A stretch of 64,000 nt of DNA from the NCBI GenBank assembly GCA_024072375.1, contig CP099617.1, forward strand, positions 3,107,001-3,171,000, read 5' to 3'. The number at the start of each line of letters is the position of its first letter. Position 1 is the first letter of the stretch. The stretch is from Sphingomonadaceae bacterium OTU29LAMAA1. GTDB lineage: Bacteria > Pseudomonadota > Alphaproteobacteria > Sphingomonadales > Sphingomonadaceae. Positions 1-8,965 of the stretch are shown one piece after another. The translations under genes were made by a program, and so were the position numbers. The notes beneath the pieces were generated by a model. It had not been told where the DNA came from. It searched no databases and worked only from the letters and a program-made list of their open reading frames with translations.

Positions 1-1
1 G

Positions 2-916
2 ATGAAACACATCGCCTGTGTCATCGCGCTGCACGGCGAACACTGGACCGGCTACGTCTTCAACGACTTTGCGCAGCAGCTCGAAATCCTCCGGTGGATC
101 GCGCGCCAGATCGATCCCGCAACCGTGATGGTCTTCCTGACCGGCTGGGATGCCCGATATTACTGGGACTATCCCGCCTTTGCGACCGGTGCGAAGCCCG
201 GTGGGCAGGCCGGACTGGACCGGCTGGTCACGGAAGGGCGCAAGCTCGGGTTCCGCTTCGCGCTCATGTTCGGCTCGAACGTCGCCAATCCTGCATCGCC
301 GTCCTTCGCCGCGGTTGCCGATGCCCGGCTGGACGATGTCTACGGCGCACCGTTCCCGGCGAATTACGTGGATTGGGACGGCGATCGCAAGGGTGACGGG
401 TCCATGGTCTTCATGAACCTCGCGGTGAAAAGCTGGCGCGACCATCTGGCAGGCCGCATTTCGACGATGATCGACCGGCTGAAGGTCGACGCGTATTTCC
501 TCGATATCTGCGGCTTGTGGGAAAACAATACGCAGGGCGACATGCTGGTCGGCACGCGCGATCTGGTGGATCAGCTCGCCCATCGCCATCCCGGCATCCC
601 CGCCGTCGCCGAGATGCAATATGATGCGCTGATGGGATTCATCCCGATGAACCACGTCGCTCGTTACGCACTCTACCCCCGCGCCAACGATGACAAGGTC
701 GCATCCTTCCATCATCTCAGCTGGCCGGCAGCGGGCCGTGGATCGACGGGCGTCCACGAATATGGCTTCAACACCTATCGTCCGGTGACCATCGAGCAGC
801 GGCAGATTCCCACCATCACCTTCGTCGACGACACGTTCGCGACGCAGCGCGATGCCGTGGCGAAGGACATCGCCACCGCGCGTGCCAGATACGCCAGGCG
901 AGGCAATCGAACGTGA
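2..916 (+). CDS. Putative TIM-barrel glycoside hydrolase-like protein, possibly 5'-truncated
   Basis: Readable for 304 residues from an ATG at the first bases of the window. Nothing upstream is visible, so this may be only the C-terminal part of a larger protein. The pattern resembles a (beta/alpha)8 glycosidase-like domain. Strands end in acidic residues such as YFLDICG (about residue 166) and VAEMQYDALMG (about residue 205), which would suit a nucleophile/acid-base pair. I cannot assign a GH family. The stop overlaps the start of the GntR regulator (GTGA), so the two are translationally coupled, and a GH127 gene follows. The context is therefore plant-polysaccharide breakdown. No signal peptide is visible in the part present. 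Function is inference. Confidence 0.5.
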   Translation: MKHIACVIALHGEHWTGYVFNDFAQQLEILRWIARQIDPATVMVFLTGWDARYYWDYPAFATGAKPGGQAGLDRLVTEGRKLGFRFALMFGSNVANPASPSFAAVADARLDDVYGAPFPANYVDWDGDRKGDGSMVFMNLAVKSWRDHLAGRISTMIDRLKVDAYFLDICGLWENNTQGDMLVGTRDLVDQLAHRHPGIPAVAEMQYDALMGFIPMNHVARYALYPRANDDKVASFHHLSWPAAGRGSTGVHEYGFNTYRPVTIEQRQIPTITFVDDTFATQRDAVAKDIATARARYARRGNRT

Positions 917-1698
917 CGGTGAGGCAGCCTACCACAGTCGGCGATGACGACCTCGCGCCGGATGGCGCCGAGGCCGGCGACCCGGCAGTCATCCCCGAAG
1001 CACGCGGCACGGGACGGCGGTTACGCGGAGCCGTCGCCTATCATCTGGGTACCGCGATCGTGTCGGGCGATCATGCCCCGGGCGATGTGCTGATGAGCGA
1101 GGCGGACGGATCGGTAGCCCTGAACGTGTCGCGCGGGGTCTATCGGGAGGCGATCCGGACGCTGGTCGCGAAAGGGCTGGTCGCAAGCCGCCCGCGCACC
1201 GGAACGGTGGTGCAGCCGCGCCATCGCTGGAACCTGCTCGATCCGGATGTCCTCACCTGGACCTTTTCCGGTCAGCCCGACATGGCGGTCGTGCGCAGCC
1301 TGTTCGAATTGCGGGTCATGGTGGAACCATGGGCGGCATCGATGGCGGCGGAGCGCCGCACGCGTGCCGACATCAAGGCGATGCGGACGGCCCTTGCGGC
1401 CATGGCCCGCCACGGGCTCGATCATCTCGCCGGGCAGGCAGCGGATTGCGCGTTCCACGACGCGATCCTGCGGGCGACGGGCAACGATTACCTCGCCGTG
1501 CTGACTACCAGCATCGGCACGGCGGTGACCATGACGACACAGTTCAAGCAGCGATCGCGCGCATTGCCGCGCGATCCGATCCCCGAACATCGCCGCGTGC
1601 TCGATGCGATCGTCGCAGGGGATGGCGTCGCAGCGGCGGCGGCAATGCACGTTCTGGTCGACAAGGCATTGGAAGACACACGACAGGCGATGGAATGA
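913..1698 (+). CDS. FadR/GntR-family transcriptional regulator with FCD domain
   Basis: A 261-residue regulator. The winged-helix DNA-binding domain lies at about residues 36-105 (SRGVYREAIRTLVAKGLVASRPRTGTVV is the recognition helix and wing region). An all-helical FCD ligand domain follows (RVMVEPWAASMAAERR, CAFHDAILRATGN, EHRRVLDAIVAGD), with the His residues that usually bind a metal and a carboxylate effector. It starts with GTG inside the stop of the preceding hydrolase-like gene. A GH127 gene starts 86 bp downstream, so it probably controls this small glycosidase operon in response to a sugar acid. About 30 residues before the HTH are low-complexity. The family is secure; the ligand is unknown. 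Confidence 0.88.
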   Translation: MTVRQPTTVGDDDLAPDGAEAGDPAVIPEARGTGRRLRGAVAYHLGTAIVSGDHAPGDVLMSEADGSVALNVSRGVYREAIRTLVAKGLVASRPRTGTVVQPRHRWNLLDPDVLTWTFSGQPDMAVVRSLFELRVMVEPWAASMAAERRTRADIKAMRTALAAMARHGLDHLAGQAADCAFHDAILRATGNDYLAVLTTSIGTAVTMTTQFKQRSRALPRDPIPEHRRVLDAIVAGDGVAAAAAMHVLVDKALEDTRQAME

Positions 1699-1784
1699 CG
1701 GCGATCCCCGGCGGGGGACTGCCCGCCGATCGAGAATATTGGTGCAAACAGCCAAAGGCCGGACATCCGGCAGGAGAGAATGCG

Positions 1785-4619
1785 ATGAGCGATTATCACG
1801 ACAGCACCACCTGCAGCCATCACTGCGACCCTGCCGCCCAGACCGGGCCGAGCCGTCGCAACCTGCTGCTCGGCGGGGCAGGGGTGGGCGCCCTCGCACT
1901 CATTCCCGGGCGTGCCATCGCCGGGAGCGGTGCCATCGATCTCGCGCCCGTCGCGGTGCCCACCGCGTCGACAGTGGGCGAGGACCCGCGCCTGCTGACG
2001 CTGTTCGACACCCGGCTGCCCTCCGCCTCCACGGACACGTTGAAGGGTGCGTGGAGCAGCTGGCCGCATCGCGATATGCAGTGGATCGACCTGCGCTGGT
2101 CCGAACCGGTCACCGCGTCCCGGGTCGAGGTGTACTGGGCTATCGACGGAAGCGAGGTGTTGTTGCCGCGTAGCGCCAGATTGCTGCGCTGGGACGGCGG
2201 CAAGTATGTTCCCGTCACGCTGCGTACGTCGCCGACGCTGGGCAAGGACATGTTCGACGGGTTCGACTTCGCGCCCCTCAGCACCGACCGCCTCCGGCTG
2301 GAGGTCGAGCCCGCGGCGGGCAAGTCCGCCGGCGTGTTGCGCTGGCGGGTGCTGAGCGCCGGCGCGTTGCCGTCGCTGGCTCCCGCGATCGCCGCGGGGA
2401 TCGACCGCAGCGTGATCGTCGGTGGCAAGACCTATCTTACCGCCGACGCGCGCTGGGTAAGCCGGGCGCCGGGCGACAGCCTGCGCTGGACCAAGGCGAG
2501 CGGGCCGGGCACCGTCAGCTTCGCCGATCCCACCGCATCGGACACGCTGGCGGGGTTTTCGGCGCCGGGCGACTATGTGTTGCGGCTGACCGGTAATGCG
2601 GGTGCCAAGAACGGTGCATCGACGCTGCACGTCCGCGCCGTCGCGCCGCCGCCTGCCCAGCGTCTCGACGTCGTCTACACCACGCCATGGTCGGTCGATA
2701 ATCCGATGTGGAACGCGCGGGTGAAGTCGCTGATCGTCAACTGGATCCCCCATTGCGTCGCCTATTGCGAGCGGACCGACCTGCCGACGGGGCAGGGCGG
2801 GATCGACAATTTCATCGAGGCGGCCAAGGCACTGCGCGGCGAAGCGCACGGTACGCACAAGGGCTATGTCTTCTCCAACGCATGGATTTACCAGACCGTC
2901 GAGTCGATGTGCCTCGCGCTGATGGTGGATGCGGCCGGCGATAAGGAGATCACACAGGCGCAGGACAAGATGCGCGCGACGCTGGATCGCTGGATCCCGA
3001 TCATCCTCGCCGCGCAGGAGAGCGATGGTTATCTCCAGACCGCATTCACGCTTGCCGATCGCAAGGAATGGCCACGCCGCTGGTCGCCCGCGCAGCGCGG
3101 CAATCACGAAGGTTATGTGGCCGGTTACTTCCTGGAATCGGCGATCAATCACCACACGCTGACGGGCGGCAAGGACCTGCGGCTGTATAATGCCGCCAAG
3201 AAGCTGGCGGATTGCTGGGTGGCACATATCGGACCGGACAAGCAGGCCTGGTTCGACGGGCATCAGGAGATGGAGCAGGCGCTGGTCCGCTTTGGCCGGT
3301 TCGTCAACGATGTCGAGGGCGGCAAGCGCGGCGACGCCTATGTCCGCCTAGCGCGCTTTCTGCTCGACTCTCGGGAGGGCGGGTCGGAGTACGACCAGAG
3401 CCACGTGCCGCCGGTTCGCCAGTATGAAGCGGTCGGCCACGCGGTGCGTGCCGTGTATTTCTATTCCGGCATGGCGGACGTCGCCGCCGAGACCGGCGAC
3501 ATCGATTACCAGAGCGCGGTGATGTCGCTCTGGGACAATATGGTGAACCGCAAATATTACGTCACCGGCGGCGTCGGCAGCGGCGACACCGCGGAAGGGT
3601 TCGGGGTCGATTACGCGCTGAAGAACGATGCCTATTGCGAGTCATGCTCCAGCTGCGGCCTCATCTTCTTCCAGTACAAGATGAACCTCGCCTATCACGA
3701 CGCCAAATACGCCGATCTTCTCGAAGAGACGATGTACAACGCGCTGCTCGGATCGGTCGACATCACGGGCAAGAGCTTCTGCTACACCAATCCGCTCGAC
3801 GGGACGGAGCGGGCGAAGTGGCATTCGTGCCCGTGCTGCGTCGGCAACATCCCCCGCACGCTGCTGATGGCGCCGACCTGGGCCTACGCCAAGGCCAGCG
3901 ACGCCCTGTTCGTGAACCTGTTCATCGGCAGCCGCGTCAATGTCGGCAAGGTGGCGGGCACCGAGGTCGAGATGGTGCAGCAGACGGATTATCCGTGGAA
4001 GGAAGCCGTGGCGATCACCGTCAACCCGGCGGTACCCAGCCGTTTCGCCGTGCACGTCCGCGTGCCGGACCGCGCGACCAGCACCCTGTACGCGGCGAGC
4101 CCGGCCGTGGCCGGCATCAAGCGGCTGTTGGTGAACGGTCAGTCGACCCCGATCCTGATGGAGAATGGCTATGCGGTCATCCGTCGGGAGTGGAAGGCAG
4201 GCGATCGCATCAGCTTCGATGTCCCGCTGGCGGTGCAACGCATCGTGGCAAGCGACAAGATCGCGGTCACCCGCGGGCATGAGGCGTTCCGATACGGTCC
4301 GCTCGTCTATGCCGTCGAAAGCATCGACCAGCCCAATATCGATCGACCCGTCGCCGGCTTACCGGTGCCATCATGGCAGCCCGGCCTGTTGGGTGGCATC
4401 GTTACGCTGGACGGCAAATGGCAGGATGGCAGCAAGCTGCGCGCCGTGCCCTATTATCAACGGGCCAACCGCAACGGTGGTCCCATCCCCGAATTCCCGC
4501 TGGCGGATGGCTCGGTAAGCTATGCGCCGGGTGGATCGTCGCTGGTCGCCACGTCGGTCGTCACCGACGCCCCTGCGCAGACATCGCGCGTGTGGATAAC
4601 GTCACGACAGAAAACCTGA
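1785..4619 (+). CDS. GH127-family (DUF1680) beta-L-arabinofuranosidase, Tat-exported
   Basis: Start chosen at 1785 after a good ribosome site (caggagag at 1771), giving 944 residues. A longer open frame upstream lacks homology. The N-terminus has a twin-arginine signal (SRRNLLLGGAGVGALALIP, about residues 24-42). An F5/8-like or Ig-like region follows, then the (alpha/alpha)6 DUF1680 domain from about residue 300. The zinc/thiolate active site of GH127 is visible as E619-x-C621 in YCESCSSCG and C684-C685 in the CPCC motif. In the family one of the latter pair is the catalytic nucleophile. The likely reaction is removal of beta-L-arabinofuranose from plant glycans in the periplasm. Its partners are the upstream GntR regulator and hydrolase-like protein. 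Confidence 0.88.
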   Translation: MSDYHDSTTCSHHCDPAAQTGPSRRNLLLGGAGVGALALIPGRAIAGSGAIDLAPVAVPTASTVGEDPRLLTLFDTRLPSASTDTLKGAWSSWPHRDMQWIDLRWSEPVTASRVEVYWAIDGSEVLLPRSARLLRWDGGKYVPVTLRTSPTLGKDMFDGFDFAPLSTDRLRLEVEPAAGKSAGVLRWRVLSAGALPSLAPAIAAGIDRSVIVGGKTYLTADARWVSRAPGDSLRWTKASGPGTVSFADPTASDTLAGFSAPGDYVLRLTGNAGAKNGASTLHVRAVAPPPAQRLDVVYTTPWSVDNPMWNARVKSLIVNWIPHCVAYCERTDLPTGQGGIDNFIEAAKALRGEAHGTHKGYVFSNAWIYQTVESMCLALMVDAAGDKEITQAQDKMRATLDRWIPIILAAQESDGYLQTAFTLADRKEWPRRWSPAQRGNHEGYVAGYFLESAINHHTLTGGKDLRLYNAAKKLADCWVAHIGPDKQAWFDGHQEMEQALVRFGRFVNDVEGGKRGDAYVRLARFLLDSREGGSEYDQSHVPPVRQYEAVGHAVRAVYFYSGMADVAAETGDIDYQSAVMSLWDNMVNRKYYVTGGVGSGDTAEGFGVDYALKNDAYCESCSSCGLIFFQYKMNLAYHDAKYADLLEETMYNALLGSVDITGKSFCYTNPLDGTERAKWHSCPCCVGNIPRTLLMAPTWAYAKASDALFVNLFIGSRVNVGKVAGTEVEMVQQTDYPWKEAVAITVNPAVPSRFAVHVRVPDRATSTLYAASPAVAGIKRLLVNGQSTPILMENGYAVIRREWKAGDRISFDVPLAVQRIVASDKIAVTRGHEAFRYGPLVYAVESIDQPNIDRPVAGLPVPSWQPGLLGGIVTLDGKWQDGSKLRAVPYYQRANRNGGPIPEFPLADGSVSYAPGGSSLVATSVVTDAPAQTSRVWITSRQKT

Positions 4620-4823
4620 GCGTAGACGTCGTTGCCGGATGGCCGTCGAACCCATGTGGCAAGCAGCATGCCTTGGGGAGACGTGCCATTCGGATACCGC
4701 AGTCGAAACACGATCCGCCGCCGGTTTCAGTCGATCCGACCGCTTCCCCGATGCAGCGCGCGGATCGGCCTCGTGCTGGTCATGACCGCATCAGCACGAT
4801 CGATGGGGTTGTCGCAGGCGCAA

Positions 4824-6080
4824 TCACGCGTGCGACGACAGGATGACCTGCATGTCATCCCTATCCTGCGCCCCGTGTCCTGTGCCCCGTGTCCTGCGCC
4901 CCGTGTCCTGCGCCCCGTGTCCTGCGCCCCGTGTCCTGCGGACGTGGCGGCGGGACAAGGCGGCGACATCGTTGATCCCCGCCAGTGTCAGGGTCCGCTC
5001 GAATTCCGTGCGCAACAGTGTCAGGAGATGATCGACGCCGGGCTCGCCGCCTGCGGCCAGGCCATACAGATAGGGTCGTCCGATCGAGCAGGCGGTGGCG
5101 CCCAGGGCGATGGCCTTCACGACGTCCGAGCCGCGTCTGATGCCACCGTCGCAGATCACATCCGGTGCATCGCCGACGGCATTCCGTACCGCTTCGATCT
5201 GGTCGATAGGGGCGGGGGCACCGTCCAGCTGACGGCCGCCATGGTTGGAGATCATGACGCCGGTCGCTCCGGATGCGATCGAGCGGCGTGCGTCCTCGGG
5301 GGTCATCACGCCCTTGATCGCGAGCGGGCCGTTCCATTCGCGCGCGAGCCATTCGACGTCGCGCCAACCGACCGACCGATCGAACTGACCGCCGATATAA
5401 TCGAACAGGCTCATCGGCCCCGATGCCAGCGCGTCGATCCTGTGGCTGACGTTGGCAAGATCGAACCTGGAGCCGGTCAACGCCGGCAGCGACCATGAGG
5501 GATGGAGCGCGAAGCTGAGCAGCGACCGCAGCGTCAGCTTCGGCGGCAGGGACAGGCCGCTGACCCTGTCGCGTTCGCGATTGCCGGCCACGGGCGTGTC
5601 GACCGTCAGCGCAAGGCCATGATACCCTGACTCCCGACAGCGTGCCACGAACTCGGCGGTAAGGCCGCGATCCTTGAAGATGTAGATCTGGAACACCTTC
5701 GGGCCGGCAAATGCCTGCGCCAGATCCTCCAGCCGCGTCGTACCCATGGTCGACAGGCTGTAGAGCAGCCCGTGCCGCGCCGCCGCGCGGGCGACGGCGA
5801 GTTCGGCCTGTCCGTGGAACATCCGCGTGAGGCCGGTCGGCGACAGCATGAGCGGCCAGCGCGACGACTGCCCGAAGATCCTGGTCTCTGTCTTGATGTG
5901 CGACACGTCGTTGAGGACGTCGGGAACGATCTCGTAGTCCGCGAATGCGGTGACGTTCCGACGCAGCGACACCTCGTCGTCGGCGCCGCCATCGATATAG
6001 TCGAAGATCGGTCGCGGCAGCCGGCGGCGCGCGATCAGGCGCAGGTCGGCAACGTTGTTCGCACGGCCCAGTGGCGTCAT
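4824..6080 (-). CDS. FMN-dependent L-2-hydroxyacid dehydrogenase (LldD/mandelate dehydrogenase family)
   Basis: A 418-residue FMN_dh TIM-barrel enzyme. Start taken at the ATG at 6080 (MTPLGRANNVADLRLIARRR), where homology begins. It should oxidise an L-2-hydroxy acid (lactate, mandelate or similar) to the 2-oxo acid and pass electrons to quinone or oxygen. Diagnostic segments are RPIFDYIDGGADDE, LSPTGLTRMFH, LTVDTPVAGNRERD and ISNHGGRQLDG, with active-site base H280. The enzyme would normally end near DVAALSRRHVRR. Here about 45 extra Arg/Gly/Gln residues follow, encoded by a 14-bp tandem repeat (4864-4940). It is last in a co-directional set of regulators and transporters that also holds an FAD-type D-hydroxyacid dehydrogenase. 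The substrate is unknown. Confidence 0.9.
   Translation of the reverse strand: MTPLGRANNVADLRLIARRRLPRPIFDYIDGGADDEVSLRRNVTAFADYEIVPDVLNDVSHIKTETRIFGQSSRWPLMLSPTGLTRMFHGQAELAVARAAARHGLLYSLSTMGTTRLEDLAQAFAGPKVFQIYIFKDRGLTAEFVARCRESGYHGLALTVDTPVAGNRERDRVSGLSLPPKLTLRSLLSFALHPSWSLPALTGSRFDLANVSHRIDALASGPMSLFDYIGGQFDRSVGWRDVEWLAREWNGPLAIKGVMTPEDARRSIASGATGVMISNHGGRQLDGAPAPIDQIEAVRNAVGDAPDVICDGGIRRGSDVVKAIALGATACSIGRPYLYGLAAGGEPGVDHLLTLLRTEFERTLTLAGINDVAALSRRHVRRTRGAGHGAQDTGRRTRGTGHGAQDRDDMQVILSSHA
4864..4940. repeat. 14-bp tandem repeat (about 5.5 copies) at the 3' end of the FMN dehydrogenase gene
   Basis: Unit TCCTGCGCCCCGTG on the + strand, at 4864, 4878 (one substitution), 4892, 4906 and 4920, plus a half unit to 4940. 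The period is not a multiple of three, so the encoded protein repeats every 14 residues through all three frames. It lies inside the reading frame and replaces the usual stop region of the enzyme. Confidence 0.95.
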
Positions 6081-6111
6081 GTCGAAGTCCGGCTCCCCGC
6101 CTCGACCGCAC

Positions 6112-6828
6112 TTAGCGGTCCGCATTCTCGTAGAACATGTCGCTGATCGTCTGATCGAAATGCGCATCCATCAATCGCGCCGCGGCGGCGGGATCGCGAT
6201 CGGCGATGGCATTGGCGAGATCGCGATGCACCGCGATCACGGCATCGCGCTGGACCGATGTTTCCCGCGTATGCCACGCGCTCGGCACCGCCACCCGCAT
6301 CAGCTGTTCGAAGGATCGCACGATCTGGTGGAACAGGACGTTGCCACCGGCATGGGCGATCGCCTGATGAAAGGCGATGTCGTGGCCGATGAGGGTGCCG
6401 AGGTCGTTCTGATGCGTCGCCATGCCTTGTGCGTGGTTCAGGATGACGCGGGCGTCCCCATCGCTGCGATGGTCGGCCGCGAGCGCCGCGGTGCGCAATT
6501 CCAGCGTGCGACGGACGTCCCAGACCTGTGCCGTTGTGATTTGCGCGGTGGCGACGGCGTGATCGATCGAGGCGGCCATCACCGATCCGTCGATCGCGCC
6601 CACGCGCGCCTTGCGGCCGTTGCCGACGTCGATCACCCGCAGTGCGGCCAGCGCGCCGAACGCCTCGCGCATCACCGCGCGGCTGACGCCCATCTGGGTA
6701 GCGAAATGTCCTTCGCCGGGCAGGGTGTCGCCGACCTTCAGGTCCGAATCGCGGATATGGTCGCGGATGCGTCGTACGGCGTGATCGACCAGCGAGCCGG
6801 AAATCTGGCCGGATAGAGGAGCGGTCAT
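6112..6828 (-). CDS. FadR/GntR-family regulator with FCD domain
   Basis: A 238-residue regulator. The winged helix is at about residues 10-75 (LKVGDTLPGEGHFATQMGVS, then RAVMREAFGALAALRVIDVG). An FCD effector domain follows (VWDVRRTLELRTAALAADHR, GHDIAFHQAIAHAGGN, AVIAVHRDLANAIADRD) with the metal-binding His pattern. Its ATG overlaps the stop of the AraC-type gene (ATGA at 6825-6828), and the FMN dehydrogenase starts about 30 bp downstream, so it belongs to the same transcript. FCD regulators such as LldR respond to hydroxy acids, which fits the neighbouring dehydrogenases. It is one candidate reader of the 15-bp palindromes at 7604-7641 and 12680-12724. Confidence 0.9.
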   Translation of the reverse strand: MTAPLSGQISGSLVDHAVRRIRDHIRDSDLKVGDTLPGEGHFATQMGVSRAVMREAFGALAALRVIDVGNGRKARVGAIDGSVMAASIDHAVATAQITTAQVWDVRRTLELRTAALAADHRSDGDARVILNHAQGMATHQNDLGTLIGHDIAFHQAIAHAGGNVLFHQIVRSFEQLMRVAVPSAWHTRETSVQRDAVIAVHRDLANAIADRDPAAAARLMDAHFDQTISDMFYENADR

Positions 6829-7568
6829 GCCGCGATCTGCCGGCTGCGAAATTGCGTCGGCGCCTGACCGAAGCGGCGTGAGAAGGCGCGGGTGAAGCTG
6901 GCGTTGTTGAGATAGCCGCAGCGATAGCCGATTGACGATACCGGCAGATCGGTCGCCAGCAGCAGATCGCGCGCGCCGCCCAGCCGGCGGTCGGCGATCG
7001 CGTCGGCGACGCTCATGGCGAACACCGAACGGAACCCGCGGGTCAGCTTGGCGCGATTGAGGCCGCAGGCACGCGAGATCGAATCGAGCGTCAGCTTTTC
7101 GTGCCAGCGTTCGTCGATCAGACGGCGGGCGTCGGCGATCCGCTGCGCCTCGGCCGCGGACAAGGCGCCGGCGCCGTCGGCGGGGATCAGGGTGGCGTCG
7201 CCGAGCCGCTCGAAGGTCACGCAGAGCAATTCGATGCATTTGGCGACGCGCAGGGTCGTGGCGGCGTTGCCCGGGAGGCGCGCCTGCTGGATCGCCAGCG
7301 CGATGGCGCGCAGATCGCTGGGAAGATGCCACGCACCGGCATGGTCGGGCGCACCGCCGAAGATACGCCCGCACGCCTGCGCGGTGACGACGAAGACGAT
7401 GTCGGCCGGGACCAGTTCCACAGTCCGCGGTTCGGGATGAAAGGCGAAGGTCGCCGGTGCGAAGCGATAGCCGAAGGCGACCGCATCGGCTGGCCATTCC
7501 CCAGCGGGTAACGGACCGTCACCGGTGAAGGCCAGCATTTCCGGCGATACGTCGATCCGCGCTTTCAT
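6825..7568 (-). CDS. AraC-family transcriptional regulator
   Basis: A 247-residue protein with a C-terminal pair of helix-turn-helix motifs (about residues 150-245: LTLDSISRACGLNRAKLTRG, then VSSIGYRCGYLNNASFTRAF). The N-terminal half is shorter and carries no motif I recognise beyond possible ligand-binding strands. It lies 63 bp downstream of the MFS gene, and its stop overlaps the start of the GntR gene. A pair of palindromic motif copies lies in its upstream region, so it may have its own promoter inside the operon. It is a second candidate regulator for the hydroxy-acid cluster. Confidence 0.88.
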   Translation of the reverse strand: MKARIDVSPEMLAFTGDGPLPAGEWPADAVAFGYRFAPATFAFHPEPRTVELVPADIVFVVTAQACGRIFGGAPDHAGAWHLPSDLRAIALAIQQARLPGNAATTLRVAKCIELLCVTFERLGDATLIPADGAGALSAAEAQRIADARRLIDERWHEKLTLDSISRACGLNRAKLTRGFRSVFAMSVADAIADRRLGGARDLLLATDLPVSSIGYRCGYLNNASFTRAFSRRFGQAPTQFRSRQIAA

Positions 7569-7601
7569 CCGTCCTCACCTTTATATCGTTGCAGGCAAGA
7601 T

Positions 7602-7643
7602 GAACCTGTCCGATAGCTTATGCAAGAGCTTTCAGATAGGTTC
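7602..7643. promoter_or_regulatory. Paired palindromic operator-like motif upstream of the AraC gene
   Basis: Two copies of the 15-mer ACCTRTCNGAWAGST stand in inverted arrangement: ACCTGTCCGATAGCT at 7604-7618, and on the other strand ACCTATCTGAAAGCT at 7641-7627, centres 23 bp apart. Together they form an imperfect 17-bp inverted repeat (7602-7618 / 7627-7643) with an 8-base spacer, overlapping the MFS stop codon. The same motif occurs twice before the TBDR at 12680-12724. That repetition argues for a regulator site; a transcription terminator is a weaker alternative because no T-run follows. Confidence 0.6.
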
Positions 7644-8921
7644 TGCCAGAGCGGATGACGGCGCGCGGCGCATCGCGAAGAAGAAGGCGATCAACGAGAG
7701 TGCGCTGGTGACGGCCCCGACCGTGGCAAGCCCCTGATCAAGGTGCGATTCGCCGCCGAACAGGCTGCTCGCCGCGGCGACCAGGGTCGGCGCGAGGCCG
7801 AAGCCGATCAGCCCGGCGATGGCGATGAACGCGCCGATGCACAGCCCGCGAAGCTCGTTGGGGATCAGCACGGTGAGCGCGACCGAGGTGACGACACCGG
7901 TGATCGAGCCGCAAAGAATCAGCGTGCCGAGCGCGACGGCGAAGACCGGCACCGATGGCGCGATCGGGAACAGCGCGGCGGGGATGCCGATCGCGGCGGC
8001 GACCACCGCGCCGATCAGCAGGCCGCCCTGACGACCGCTCTTCTGCCCCCAATCGGCGGAGAAGCCACCGACGATCGCGCCGAGCAGGCCGGCGACGAAG
8101 ATCAGCGGTCCCATCCAGCCGGCGAATTGATCGGGCTGCAATCCGAAGCTGCGCGACAGCACCGGCGCGGCCCAGATCGCTGCGGCGGCATCGGCCATGA
8201 CCACGCTGACCTGGCCCATGAACAGCGGGATCAGGAAGGCGCGTCGTGCCCAGAGTTCGGCGGTGACGATGCGGAAAGGTGCATGTGTGCTTGCCGCGAC
8301 TTCGCGGCGGGCGGGTTCGCGAAGAAGGAAAAGCGGGATCACGAATATTGCACCGAGGATCGCGAGCGCGAGGTGGGCGCTGCGCCACGGTGTCGCCTGC
8401 CAGAACCAGTCGGGCGCGCCGCCATGCACGAAGATGCCGAACAACGCGCCGGTGAGGCCGAAGGCGAGCGCCTGACCCAGCGACTTGCCGAGGTTGACGA
8501 TCAGCAACGCCCGTCCGCGCTGCGCCGGCGCGCACAGGTCGGCGCAGAGTGAGAGGGCGGCGGTGAGCGCGCCAGTGGTGCCGATCCCGGTCAGCATGCG
8601 CGCGACGAACAGCAGCAAGACGCTTTGCGCAAATGCGGTGAGCAATGTGCCGAGGACGAACGTCGCGACCAGCAGCAGCATGATGCGGACGCGATTGTGG
8701 CGATCGACCCAGATGCCAATCGGGATCGAAAATAGCGCGAGCGGCAAGGCGGCGCTGAGGCCCTGGATCAAGCTGAGGGTATAGTCGCTGAGGTGCAGTT
8801 CGGCCTTCGCGCCTTCCTGCACGGTGCCGAACGACGCCATCATGGTGAAGCCGATCGCCATCGCCAGCGCGAGCGCGAGCAGCGGCGGGAGCGAGCGGGC
8901 GAAGGGACGGGTGTCGGACAT
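7632..8921 (-). CDS. Major facilitator superfamily transporter
   Basis: A 429-residue integral membrane protein with about 12 hydrophobic helices (for example PPLLALALAMAIGFTMMASF near the start). The cytoplasmic loop after helix 2 carries the MFS signature region (GIWVDRHNRVRIM). It has no signal peptide. It sits between the FAD-linked hydroxyacid dehydrogenase and the AraC regulator, all on the same strand, so it probably imports the hydroxy acid or a related organic acid across the inner membrane. Substrate is inference from context. The gene is preceded by a three-hairpin palindromic element (8966-9045) that may mark an RNA processing or attenuation point. Confidence 0.88.
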   Translation of the reverse strand: MSDTRPFARSLPPLLALALAMAIGFTMMASFGTVQEGAKAELHLSDYTLSLIQGLSAALPLALFSIPIGIWVDRHNRVRIMLLLVATFVLGTLLTAFAQSVLLLFVARMLTGIGTTGALTAALSLCADLCAPAQRGRALLIVNLGKSLGQALAFGLTGALFGIFVHGGAPDWFWQATPWRSAHLALAILGAIFVIPLFLLREPARREVAASTHAPFRIVTAELWARRAFLIPLFMGQVSVVMADAAAAIWAAPVLSRSFGLQPDQFAGWMGPLIFVAGLLGAIVGGFSADWGQKSGRQGGLLIGAVVAAAIGIPAALFPIAPSVPVFAVALGTLILCGSITGVVTSVALTVLIPNELRGLCIGAFIAIAGLIGFGLAPTLVAAASSLFGGESHLDQGLATVGAVTSALSLIAFFFAMRRAPSSALAEPI

Positions 8922-8965
8922 GATGGTTCCTCGTGGGGGAGGGGGGCGGAAAGATCGCGTGTCGT

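Noticed and set aside
1329..1784. Extension of the GH127 gene upstream to 1329
   Set aside because: The extra 152 codons lie within the GntR gene in another frame, look low-complexity, and the Tat signal begins after the well-placed ATG at 1785.
4864..4940. Short repeat array as a possible CRISPR
   Set aside because: Units are contiguous 14-mers without spacers and lie in a coding frame.
7602..7643. Rho-independent terminator after the MFS gene
   Set aside because: No T-run follows the stem, and the half-sites match the motif upstream of the TBDR, so an operator is the better reading.
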